Part shown: in pieces, positions 6,755 through 14,181 of the stretch
How the letters are laid out: each line of letters starts with the position of its first letter
Position numbering within the stretch: position 1 is the stretch's first letter
Origin: DASRDS01 sp035569435
GTDB lineage: Bacteria > Gemmatimonadota > Gemmatimonadetes > Gemmatimonadales > Gemmatimonadaceae
DNA length: 20,422 nt
Reading direction: 5' to 3'
Assembly (NCBI GenBank): GCA_035569435.1
Contig: DATMNB010000285.1
Coordinates: 1 to 20,422, forward strand
Program-made: the position numbers and the translations under genes
Notes under the pieces: generated by a model
What the model saw: the letters and a program-made list of their open reading frames with translations, nothing else
The model's database searches: none
What the model was told of the DNA's origin: nothing

Positions 6755-8136
6755 TGGCCGCTGACGGCTTCAGTGTCATGGCGCGCGATGACATGCAGTC
6801 GATCGTCGACCGGGCGATCAAGGCATCGGTCGCCGACAACGTCACCGTGGTGGTGACGAGCAGCGCGACCGGCAACACGCGGTTCGCCGCCAACCAACTG
6901 TCGACCTCGGGCGACATCAGCGACACGTCGGTTGTGGTCGAGGCCGCGTTTGGTCCCAAGCACGCCACGGTCACCGGCAACGACCTCTCCGACGATGGGC
7001 TCCGGCAGATGGTCGCCCGCGCCGAATCGCTCGCCAAGCTCTCGCCCGACGATCCGGAGGCGATGCCTCCACTCGGCGCCCAGCAGTACACGCCCGTGCC
7101 CGCGTGGTTCGAGTCGACCGCGACGCTCACCGCCGGCGATCGCGCCAAGGCGGCGCTCACCGCGCTCCAACCGGCGCGGAAAGCGACCGATATCACGGCG
7201 GCCGGGTTCATCGTGACCGGCGCACAGGCGGTGCTCACGTGCAACAAGGCCGGGCTCTCGGCGTTCCACCGGTCGACGTCGGCCAACTACACGCTCACGG
7301 TGCGCACCGTGGACGGCACGGGCTCGGGCTGGGCGGCGGCGGACAACAAGGACTGGTCGGCGATCGACTTTGCCTCGGTCGCGGACCGCGCGGTCCACAA
7401 GGCACAGCTCGCTCGCAGTCCGGTCGCTGTCGAGCCGGGCCGCTACACGGTCATCCTCGAGCCCCAAGCGGTTGGCGACCTCGTCCAATTGCTGGCGTTC
7501 GGGCTGAACGCACGGTTGGCCGATGAGGGCCGGAGCCCGTTTGCCAAGACGGGCGGCGGCAACAAGATCGGGGAGGCCATCGCCGCGCCGGCGGTGACGC
7601 TGTTCTCCGATCCGCTCGACCCGACGCTCCTGTCCTCGCCGTTTGATGGCGACGGATATCCACTGTCGCGCCAGGTGTGGATCGAGAAGGGTGTCCTGCA
7701 ACAGCTGGCCTACACGCGGTTCTGGGCCAAGAAACAGGGCAAGCCATTTGTGGGCAACCCATTTGGCGGTGGGCGCTTTGGGTTTGGCGGCGCGGCGATC
7801 AAGTTGGCGGGCGGGACGATGTCGACCGACGAGATGATCCAGAGCACCGACCGGGGCATCCTCGTGACCCGTCTCTGGTACCTTCGCCAGGTCGACCCAC
7901 GCACTCTTCTGTTTACGGGGCTCACGCGCGACGGGACGTTCTTGATCGAACACGGCAAGGTCACGCACTCGGTGCGGAACTTTCGGTTCAATGAATCGCC
8001 TTTATTTCTACTCAACAACACGGAAGCGCTGGGGCCGGCGGTGCGGCTGGCAGGCACCGAAATCGGCGGGGATTGCGTCATGCCGACGATCAAGGCACAC
8101 GACTTCAACTTCACCAGCCTATCAGACGCGGTGTAA
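6754..8136 (+). CDS. TldD/PmbA-family protein (TldE-like, no metal motif)
   Basis: The 460-residue product is the second, non-metal member of the TldD/PmbA pair. It lacks an HExxxH motif but has the family core: the N-terminal DNVTVVVTSSATGNTRFAANQLS strand pattern, ITAAGFIVTGAQAVLTCNKAG, the VEPGRYTVILEP core, DPTLLSSPFDGDGYPLSRQ, and the C-terminal RGILVTRLWYLRQVDPRT and VRNFRFNESP segments. By analogy with E. coli TldE it should complete the protease heterodimer. The ATG at 6754 is chosen because it overlaps the previous stop (TGATG) and follows GGAGGA; an upstream in-frame start at 6286 would only read through the first gene. No signal peptide is visible although the partner has a Tat signal. 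Confidence 0.92.
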   Translation: MAADGFSVMARDDMQSIVDRAIKASVADNVTVVVTSSATGNTRFAANQLSTSGDISDTSVVVEAAFGPKHATVTGNDLSDDGLRQMVARAESLAKLSPDDPEAMPPLGAQQYTPVPAWFESTATLTAGDRAKAALTALQPARKATDITAAGFIVTGAQAVLTCNKAGLSAFHRSTSANYTLTVRTVDGTGSGWAAADNKDWSAIDFASVADRAVHKAQLARSPVAVEPGRYTVILEPQAVGDLVQLLAFGLNARLADEGRSPFAKTGGGNKIGEAIAAPAVTLFSDPLDPTLLSSPFDGDGYPLSRQVWIEKGVLQQLAYTRFWAKKQGKPFVGNPFGGGRFGFGGAAIKLAGGTMSTDEMIQSTDRGILVTRLWYLRQVDPRTLLFTGLTRDGTFLIEHGKVTHSVRNFRFNESPLFLLNNTEALGPAVRLAGTEIGGDCVMPTIKAHDFNFTSLSDAV

Positions 8137-8149
8137 GAGCTAGATTTGG

Positions 8150-9829
8150 ATGGTGCAGAAACCGATTCTTTTCACCGTCGACGATGACCCTGAGGTCTCG
8201 CGGGCGGTTGAGCGCGACCTCCGACGGAAATACGGGGCCGACTACCGCGTGTTGCGCGCTGAGTCGGGCCCCGCGGCGCTCGATGCGTTAGGGAAGCTCA
8301 AGGACCGGGACGATCCGGTCGCGTTGCTCCTGGTGGATCAGCGCATGCCTGTGATGACGGGCGTCGAGTTCCTGGAGCACGCCCTCAAGCTCTACCCGCG
8401 CGCCAAGCGGGTGCTGCTCACGGCGTACGCGGACACGGACGCGGCGATCCGCGCGATCAACAGCGTGCGCATCGACTACTATCTCACCAAGCCGTGGGAT
8501 CCGCCCGAGGAGCATCTCTATCCGTTCCTGAGCGACCTGCTCGAGGACTGGCGGTCGACGTACCGCCCGGCGTTTGACGGCCCGCGCGTCATCGGGCACC
8601 GGTGGTCGCCGCAGTCGCACGCGTTGCGCGACTTTCTGGGGCGCAACCTGATTCCGTTCCAGTGGATCGATCTCGACGCGCCGGGCAGCGAGGGCACGGG
8701 GATCTTGGAGCGCGCGACCCAGGCGGCCGGCGGCGAGCGTCCGCGGCTACCCCTCGTGGTCTTCCCCGATGGCGCGCAGCTCGCCGATCCGGATCCCAAC
8801 GCGGTCGCGGCGCGTGTCGGGCTCAAGACGCACGCCGAGAAGCCGTTCTATGATCTGGCGGTCGTTGGCGCCGGCCCGGCGGGGTTGGCGGCGGCGGTGT
8901 ACGGCGCATCGGAAGGGCTCAAGACGATCATGATCGAGCGCGAGGCTCCGGGCGGTCAGGCGGGGACGAGCTCACGGATCGAGAACTATCTCGGGTTCCC
9001 GTCAGGGCTCTCCGGCGCCGACCTGGCGCGCCGCGGCGTGGCGCAGGTACGTCGGTTTGGCGCCGAGATGCTGACGCCGCAGGAAGTGAAACGCGTGCGC
9101 GTCGAGGGTCCGTACCGGATCCTGACGTTGGGGGACGGCAGCGAGATCTCGACCAAGGCGTTGCTCGTGGCGACCGGCGTGTCATACCGGTACCTCGATG
9201 TGCCTGGCGCCGAGGCCCTGACCGGGGCCGGTATCTATTACGGCGCCTCGGCGGCCGAGGCGTCGTCGTGCGGTGAAGACGAGCATGTGTTCGTGGTCGG
9301 CGCCGGCAACTCGGCGGGCCAAGCCGCGGTGCAACTGTCCCAGTACGCGAGCCGGGTGACGATGCTCGTCCGCGGGCCGAGCCTGACGGCGACGATGTCG
9401 CAGTACCTGATCGACCAGATCGCGGCGACGCCGAACATTCGCGTCGAGACGTGCACCTGCGTGACTGGCGTCGGCGGGACCGACCGGCTGGACTGCATCA
9501 CCATCCGCTGCGCGGATGGCTCGCAGCAGGAGCGGCAGGCGACGTCATTGTTTGTGTTCATTGGCGCCGTGCCACGCACCGATTGGCTGGACGATGTGAT
9601 CCAGCGCGATCAGCACGGCTTCATTCTCACCGGTCCGGACCTGCTGCGCGACGGCAAACGCCCTCCGCGCTGGCCGCTCGACCGTGATCCGTATTTGTTG
9701 GAGGCAAGTGTGCCTGGAATCTTCTGTGCCGGCGATGTGCGCTACCAATCGATCAAGCGCGTCGCGTCGGCTGTAGGGGAAGGGTCGATCGCCGTGCAGT
9801 TCACGCACCAGTATCTGGCGAACGCTTGA
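8150..9829 (+). CDS. Response regulator / thioredoxin-reductase-like fusion flavoprotein
   Basis: The 559-residue protein joins three parts. Residues 1-130 are a complete receiver domain with the acidic pair D11/D12, phospho-acceptor D63 (LLLVDQRMP), T91 and K114 (YLTKPW). Residues about 145-222 resemble a thioredoxin/glutaredoxin-like fold (RVIGHRWSPQSHALRDFL) without a CxxC. Residues about 233-559 are a thioredoxin-reductase-type flavoprotein with the FAD motif GAGPAG at 240-245, the EAPGGQAGTSSRIENYLGF segment, the NADPH-site motif GAGNSAGQAA and the final GIFCAGDVR. The place of the redox CxxC reads GASAAEASSC, so the usual dithiol is missing. Similar fused proteins are known, but substrates are not. 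Its stop overlaps the following kinase start (TGATG); the start lacks a strong Shine-Dalgarno. Confidence 0.93.
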   Translation: MVQKPILFTVDDDPEVSRAVERDLRRKYGADYRVLRAESGPAALDALGKLKDRDDPVALLLVDQRMPVMTGVEFLEHALKLYPRAKRVLLTAYADTDAAIRAINSVRIDYYLTKPWDPPEEHLYPFLSDLLEDWRSTYRPAFDGPRVIGHRWSPQSHALRDFLGRNLIPFQWIDLDAPGSEGTGILERATQAAGGERPRLPLVVFPDGAQLADPDPNAVAARVGLKTHAEKPFYDLAVVGAGPAGLAAAVYGASEGLKTIMIEREAPGGQAGTSSRIENYLGFPSGLSGADLARRGVAQVRRFGAEMLTPQEVKRVRVEGPYRILTLGDGSEISTKALLVATGVSYRYLDVPGAEALTGAGIYYGASAAEASSCGEDEHVFVVGAGNSAGQAAVQLSQYASRVTMLVRGPSLTATMSQYLIDQIAATPNIRVETCTCVTGVGGTDRLDCITIRCADGSQQERQATSLFVFIGAVPRTDWLDDVIQRDQHGFILTGPDLLRDGKRPPRWPLDRDPYLLEASVPGIFCAGDVRYQSIKRVASAVGEGSIAVQFTHQYLANA

Positions 9830-11256
9830 TGGCGACCGCAACCGATCCATCGCTGCTCACGTCCCTCCGCAAGACGGAGCTGTTTGGGGCCTGCCCGACG
9901 GCTGACCTTGATAAAGTCATTACCGGGAGTACCGAACAGCGGTTGAGCCCAGGCGAGATGCTCTTCGACGACCAGGACATGCCGGGTGTGGTGTGGGTCG
10001 TGCTCGAGGGCGAGCTGACGTTTTACAAGCGCATCGAGGGCGCCGAGCTGCCGCTCGATCTCGCACATACCGGCGACGTCCTCGGCGAGATCCCGCTCAT
10101 CAGCCGTACGGCCACGGGCGGCATCGTGCGCGCGAACACGCCCGCGCGACTGCTGCGGATCCCGGGGCAGGTGTTCCTCGATGTGGTGCGGACCTGTGCC
10201 TCGGTCGCCGAAACCGTGCTGCGCACGATCGGCGACCGGCTGCGCAAGTATCAACGGATGTTGCAGCAGCGGGAGCGCATGGCGGGGTTGGGCACGATTT
10301 CGGCCGGGCTGGCGCACGAGTTGAACAACCCGGCGGCGGCCGCCAGCCGGGCGGCGGAGCACGCGATCGAGGTGTTGGACAGCATCCAGCCGTTGGCGCG
10401 CATGATGAGCGAGACGACGTGGAGCCCGGCCGGGCTCAAGCTGTTGGCGTCGCTTGGCGGGCTCCACTTGGAGCGGCCCCAGGATCTCGATCCCATCGTG
10501 CGGAGCGACCGCGAAGAGGCATTGTGCACGTGGCTCGATGCGCACGGGGTGGCCGACAGCTGGGAGTTGACGGCCCCGCTTGTGAGCGCCGGGCTGACCG
10601 AGGAGCGCGTCCAGGAGTTGCTCGGCGATACGCCAGTCGCCGGCCCCGAGCTTGCAGCCGTCGTGCAGTGGGTCGAGAAGCTGGCCAACGCGACGCAGCT
10701 GATGGGTGAAGTCCGTCAGAGCATGACACGTATCTCCGAGTTGGTCAAAGCAGTCAAGGCCTATTCGCACGCCGATCACCTCACGCCGCGGACGGACGAC
10801 GTCCACACGGCACTCGAGAACACCCTGACGATGTTTGGGCACAAGCTGCGGGCGGCCAAGGTCGACCTCGTGCGGTCCTTCGATCGCACGCTGCCGCCGA
10901 TCGCGACGTACGGCGGCGAGCTGCACCAGGTGTGGACAAACCTGATCGACAACGCGATCGATGCCGGCGGCACCAAGCTGCGGATCGAGACGTCGCGCGA
11001 CGGCGGGTGCGCGCGGATCGACGTGGTCGATGACGGGGCGGGGATTCCGGCCGAGGTTGCGCCGCGCATCTTCGATCCGTTCTTCACGACCAAGGATGTG
11101 GGCAAGGGGACGGGGTTGGGGCTCGACATCGTGCAGCGGATCGTGGCGCACCATCGTGGGTCGGTGGCGGTCGTCTCGCGGCCGGGCGAGACGCGGTTTT
11201 CCATCCGGCTGCCCTTCGCGACCGCCGACGGACCGCCGGCGTTCAGGAGCTGCTGA
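9829..11256 (+). CDS. Histidine kinase with cyclic-nucleotide-binding-like sensor (first copy)
   Basis: The 475-residue soluble protein has a CRP-type cNMP-binding fold at about residues 12-135. It includes a phosphate-cassette-like run (GDVLGEIPLISRTATGG). A DHp helix follows with phospho-acceptor H163 in AGLAHELNNP. The ATPase has N375 (NLIDNAIDAG), D402 (DDGAGIP) and the FFTTKDVGKGTGLGL lid. H163 and N375 are 212 residues apart, about 100 more than in common kinases. The extra part is helical and also occurs in the downstream kinase. No membrane segment is present, so it senses something in the cytoplasm. The ATG at 9829 overlaps the flavoprotein stop, making the fused receiver domain the obvious phospho-target. 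A TTG one codon earlier is less likely. Confidence 0.92.
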   Translation: MATATDPSLLTSLRKTELFGACPTADLDKVITGSTEQRLSPGEMLFDDQDMPGVVWVVLEGELTFYKRIEGAELPLDLAHTGDVLGEIPLISRTATGGIVRANTPARLLRIPGQVFLDVVRTCASVAETVLRTIGDRLRKYQRMLQQRERMAGLGTISAGLAHELNNPAAAASRAAEHAIEVLDSIQPLARMMSETTWSPAGLKLLASLGGLHLERPQDLDPIVRSDREEALCTWLDAHGVADSWELTAPLVSAGLTEERVQELLGDTPVAGPELAAVVQWVEKLANATQLMGEVRQSMTRISELVKAVKAYSHADHLTPRTDDVHTALENTLTMFGHKLRAAKVDLVRSFDRTLPPIATYGGELHQVWTNLIDNAIDAGGTKLRIETSRDGGCARIDVVDDGAGIPAEVAPRIFDPFFTTKDVGKGTGLGLDIVQRIVAHHRGSVAVVSRPGETRFSIRLPFATADGPPAFRSC

Positions 11257-11257
11257 T

Positions 11258-11524
11258 ATGGCGACGACGCTGTGCACGCACGTCGATCAGATCCGGAATG
11301 TCCAGCCCAAGACCACCGGATGTGAGGAGTGCCTCAAGATGGGTGACACGTGGGTCCATCTCCGGATGTGTCGGAGCTGCGGTCACGTGGGGTGCTGCGA
11401 TTCATCCAAGAACAAGCACGCGACCAAGCACTTCCGGGGCACGCAGCATCCCATCATGCGGTCCGCCGAGCCCGGCGAATCGTGGGGGTGGTGCTACATC
11501 GACGAAATCGAAGTGAACGTGTGA
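11258..11524 (+). CDS. Stand-alone UBP-type zinc finger protein
   Basis: This 88-residue protein consists almost entirely of a zf-UBP domain, the fold that in eukaryotic deubiquitinases and HDAC6 binds the free C-terminal Gly-Gly of ubiquitin. Likely zinc ligands are C6, H8, C22, C25, C38, C41, C46 or C47, H54, H58 and H64, spaced as in the family (CxxC, WVHLRMCRSCGHVGC, HATKHF, HP). The end, WGWCYIDE, resembles the aromatic/acidic segment of the eukaryotic fold that contacts the ubiquitin tail. AGGAG lies 9 bases before the ATG, and the gap to the upstream kinase stop is 1 base. Its role in bacteria is unknown; its place between two kinases suggests an adaptor or zinc/redox-sensitive regulator. 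Confidence 0.92.
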   Translation: MATTLCTHVDQIRNVQPKTTGCEECLKMGDTWVHLRMCRSCGHVGCCDSSKNKHATKHFRGTQHPIMRSAEPGESWGWCYIDEIEVNV

Positions 11525-12933
11525 TCGACATCGAAGAACTGCGCCGCGTCGAGATTTTCCGCGACCTGTCCGACGACGATCTGACCTGGATCGCCGAGCG
11601 GTGCGAGGAGATTGTCCTCGAGGCCGGGGATGTGTTCATCCATGCCGGCGACAAGGCCGAGTGGATGTATATCGGGCTCGAGGGCGCCTGGCAGATCAAG
11701 CGCGACAATGCGCCGTCCGACGCGATGGCGTACACGTTTTACGCCGGCGACGTCAGCGGGCTGATTCCCTTCTCCCGGATGACGACGATCCCCGGGACGG
11801 GACGGGCGCTCGTTGCCTCGCGGGTGGCGCGGTTCCCGTCGGCGCTGTTCGATGCGTTGTTACGCAAGATCCCGGTGCTCGAGCCGCGCATGGTGGCGCT
11901 GCTCACGGATCGCGTGCGCGAGTTCACGCGGCGCGAGCAGGAGTACGAGCGGTTCCTGGCGCTCGGCAAGATGAGCGCGGGGTTGGCGCACGAGTTGAAC
12001 AACCCGGTGGCGGCAGCGCAGCGGTCGGCGTCCGAGCTCAAGCGCCGTCTCAAGATCATGCGCAAGTCGATCCCGGAGCTCGTCGAGTCGGGTGGGACGG
12101 CGAAGGATTTTCGCGCGCTCAATGCAGTGCGGCAGATGGCGGCCGAGCGGCCGGCGCCCGGCGGGGACCCGCTCGAGCGGAGCGCGCGGGAAGAGGCGCT
12201 CGCCGAGTGGCTGACGGCGTGCGGGGCGTACGAGCCGTGGTTCAATGCGGGGTCGTTTGCCGCGGTGGGGATCACCGTCGACGAGCTCGCGACCGCCACG
12301 ACCACGCTGGCGCCCGAGGCGTGTCGGGCGGCGTTGTCGTGGCTGGCGGCGCATGTAGCGGCGGATGCGCTCGTGCAGGAGGTCTCGCAGGCGACGGCGC
12401 GGATCGCGGATCTCCTGGCGGCGATCAAATCGTACACGCAGATGGACCGGCCGAGCGATCGCGAGGAGATCAGCGTGGCGACGGCGATCGACACCGTGCT
12501 CGCGTTGTTTGGCGAGCGGTTCACGCAGAAGCGCGTGACGGTGCATCGCGAGTATGCGCCGGATCTCCCGTTGGTGTTGGTCCATGTGAGCGAGATCAAC
12601 CGGTTGTGGGCGGCGCTGCTCTCCAACGCGCTGGACGCGGTGCCGACGGGCGGGTCGATCACGGTGCGGGCGTGCCGGCAGCCCGGGGCGGTGTTGGCCG
12701 AGGTGTGCGACAACGGGCCGGGGGTTCCGGTGGATATCCGGGATCGGATCTGGGAGCCGTTCTTCACAACGAAGGACGTCGGGCAGGGGGCCGGGCTCGG
12801 GCTCGATATTGCGCGGCGGATCGTGTCGCGGCATGGGGGGAACATCGAGCTGCATCAGATGCCGGGGGAGACGGTGTTTGCGGTGCGGCTTCCGGCGTCG
12901 GCGCCGGTGCCGGCAGTGGTTGCGGCGCCGTAG
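11521..12933 (+). CDS. Histidine kinase with cyclic-nucleotide-binding-like sensor (second copy)
   Basis: The 470-residue product is a paralogue of the kinase two genes upstream. It has a cNMP-binding-like fold at about residues 5-130, but the phosphate cassette is degenerate (GDVSGLIPFSRMTTIPGTG). The H-box has H157 (AGLAHELNNP), and the ATPase has N369 (LSNALDAV), a CDNGPGVP box and the FFTTKDVGQGAGLGL lid. The spacing from His to Asn is again 212 residues, with a shared inserted helical part (AREEALAEWL, then W, then G-I-T). The GTG start at 11521 overlaps the zinc-finger stop (GTGA); longer in-frame starts would run through the zinc-finger gene. The last 15 residues are Ala/Pro/Val-rich. 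No transmembrane segment is visible. Confidence 0.9.
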   Translation: MIDIEELRRVEIFRDLSDDDLTWIAERCEEIVLEAGDVFIHAGDKAEWMYIGLEGAWQIKRDNAPSDAMAYTFYAGDVSGLIPFSRMTTIPGTGRALVASRVARFPSALFDALLRKIPVLEPRMVALLTDRVREFTRREQEYERFLALGKMSAGLAHELNNPVAAAQRSASELKRRLKIMRKSIPELVESGGTAKDFRALNAVRQMAAERPAPGGDPLERSAREEALAEWLTACGAYEPWFNAGSFAAVGITVDELATATTTLAPEACRAALSWLAAHVAADALVQEVSQATARIADLLAAIKSYTQMDRPSDREEISVATAIDTVLALFGERFTQKRVTVHREYAPDLPLVLVHVSEINRLWAALLSNALDAVPTGGSITVRACRQPGAVLAEVCDNGPGVPVDIRDRIWEPFFTTKDVGQGAGLGLDIARRIVSRHGGNIELHQMPGETVFAVRLPASAPVPAVVAAP

Positions 12934-12947
12934 AGGCGATCCTGCCC

Positions 12948-13343
12948 ATGCGTCCGGGTCGCGAGGGCGTGACCATCATCGAGGTGCTGATGGTGGTGGT
13001 GATTCTCGCAATTCTGGCGGCGATTGCCTATCCGCGGTTCGCGACGAATCCGACGCGGCGGGCGACCTATGATGCGCGGGCGACGTTGGAGCAGCTGCGG
13101 GAGGCCGAGCAGCGGTACTTTGGCTCGCACCGGCGGTACAGCGCGGATTTGACGGCGCTGGAGTTCACGGCGCCGTCGGGGGTGCAGGTCACCGTCGGTG
13201 GGACGGGGCTCGAGGCGGGGACGGGGTGGAGTGCGACCGCTGAGACGTCATCGCCGCCGTATGTGCACTGCTACGTCGGCGTTGGCGCGGACTCGGTCAT
13301 CGGGACCGTCCATATGCAGAATGGGGCTGTGGTCTGTCCCTAG
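12948..13343 (+). CDS. Type IV pilin-like (prepilin) protein
   Basis: The 131-residue product has a class III (prepilin) leader: a short basic stretch MRPGREG, cleavage expected after Gly7, then VTIIEVLMVV with the conserved Glu at mature position 5. A hydrophobic helix follows, ending in AAIAYPRF. Downstream the LEQLREAEQRYFGSHRRY segment is typical of minor and major pilins of the PilA/PilE or PilV type. C108 and C130 could form the C-terminal disulfide loop. It lies 14 bases after the second kinase and may be co-transcribed with it; a GAGG lies about 11 bases before the ATG. No pilus assembly genes are in the window, so whether it is a major pilin, minor pilin or pseudopilin is open. Confidence 0.9.
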   Translation: MRPGREGVTIIEVLMVVVILAILAAIAYPRFATNPTRRATYDARATLEQLREAEQRYFGSHRRYSADLTALEFTAPSGVQVTVGGTGLEAGTGWSATAETSSPPYVHCYVGVGADSVIGTVHMQNGAVVCP

Positions 13344-13361
13344 TTGTTCGCTAGTTGTTCG
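13340..13361. repeat. 11-bp perfect tandem duplication at a convergent gene end
   Basis: CTAGTTGTTCG occurs twice back to back (13340-13350 and 13351-13361). The first unit holds the pilin TAG stop. The second unit holds the stop of the minus-strand nuclease-like gene and its final Asn-Asn codons. Confidence 0.85.
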
Positions 13362-14181
13362 TGCTCGTCACCCACGCTGTCCACCATAAATCGCGCAGCA
13401 TCGTCGCGCCGGCCGTGAGTCGCTCGGCGGCGAAGCGGCGGTCGTCAGCGTCGGTCGTGGTCGAGTCGAACGGGGCGCGTTTGTCGAGGTCGTAGAGCTG
13501 CGTGACCTTGCGGTTCGATTCTTTGAGATACTCCAGAATCGCCGGGCGGAGCGCGGTGATGACGCGCGGCGGCGCGGTGACGACGATGTCGCCGGGCTTG
13601 AAGTGGGACTGGACGTAGATCGTCTCGAACCGGGCGTGGAATCCTTTGGCTGTCGTGTAGCCGTGTGGGTTGTCGCCGACCCAGCCGTCGTAGTGGATCG
13701 TGGTGTGATGGGGATTGGAGCCGTCGGCGACGTAATGGCCGAGGATGCCGGCGTCGTTGACGATGCGGGCTTCGATCCAGGTGCGGGTGTGGGGGTCGGT
13801 GGCGGCGCGCCAGAGGCGGAATTCCTGGCGGAGGCGCTCGGTCAGCTCTTCGATCGTGAAGGGGAGGAGGCCGCCCTGGGCGGCGTTCACGCCGGACTGG
13901 CGGAGGGAGTCGAGGTAGTCGAACCGGTTGTGCGCGGCGAGGGCGCCCGGGGGGATGCGTTCCACGTCGATGTAATGGTCGGCGGAGAAGGCGCCGTCCA
14001 TTGCCGTGTCGGCGTGGTTGCGCCAGCGGTCCGGCTCGGGGTCGAGGTACGCCAGTTGGTCGGTGGACGCGCGGAAGAACTGCGGCATGTCAGCTGGGAC
14101 GGCCGTGGCGGCGGCGCCGCCGATGAGCAGGTGGCCGACGGCGCCCCATCTGGCGAGGAATGCGAGGAGTGCGGTGATCAT
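13351..14181 (-). CDS. Zinc-dependent S1/P1 nuclease- or phospholipase C-like protein
   Basis: The 276-residue product starts MITALLAFLARWGAVGH. A short hydrophobic stretch is followed by Trp12 and His17, spaced like the N-terminal Trp-x4-His zinc ligands of the S1/P1 nuclease and zinc phospholipase C superfamily. Further candidate ligands appear in order: H69 and D72 (ADHYID), H149 and D153 (GHYVAD), and H158/H159/H163 (NPHHTTIHYDG). This is the expected trinuclear zinc pattern, so a secreted phosphodiesterase or nuclease is likely; the leader is short for a signal peptide. The ATG overlaps the stop of the ComF-like gene (ATGA), which decides the start although no clear Shine-Dalgarno is present. 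Substrate (nucleic acid or phospholipid) cannot be settled. Confidence 0.75.
   Translation of the reverse strand: MITALLAFLARWGAVGHLLIGGAAATAVPADMPQFFRASTDQLAYLDPEPDRWRNHADTAMDGAFSADHYIDVERIPPGALAAHNRFDYLDSLRQSGVNAAQGGLLPFTIEELTERLRQEFRLWRAATDPHTRTWIEARIVNDAGILGHYVADGSNPHHTTIHYDGWVGDNPHGYTTAKGFHARFETIYVQSHFKPGDIVVTAPPRVITALRPAILEYLKESNRKVTQLYDLDKRAPFDSTTTDADDRRFAAERLTAGATMLRDLWWTAWVTSTNN

Noticed and set aside
6691..7968. Open frame of 425 codons on the minus strand opposite the PmbA-like gene
   Set aside because: Arg-rich low-complexity translation, no recognisable domain, and the plus strand has a well-supported coupled gene.
9742..11277. Open frame of 511 codons on the minus strand opposite the first kinase
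   Set aside because: Composition is Arg/His/Pro/Gln-rich with no family motif, while the plus strand encodes a clear histidine kinase; it is a GC-driven shadow.
11601..12947. Upstream extension of the pilin-like frame through the second kinase
   Set aside because: The translation is Gly/Ala/Arg-rich shadow sequence; the prepilin leader at 12948 marks the true start.
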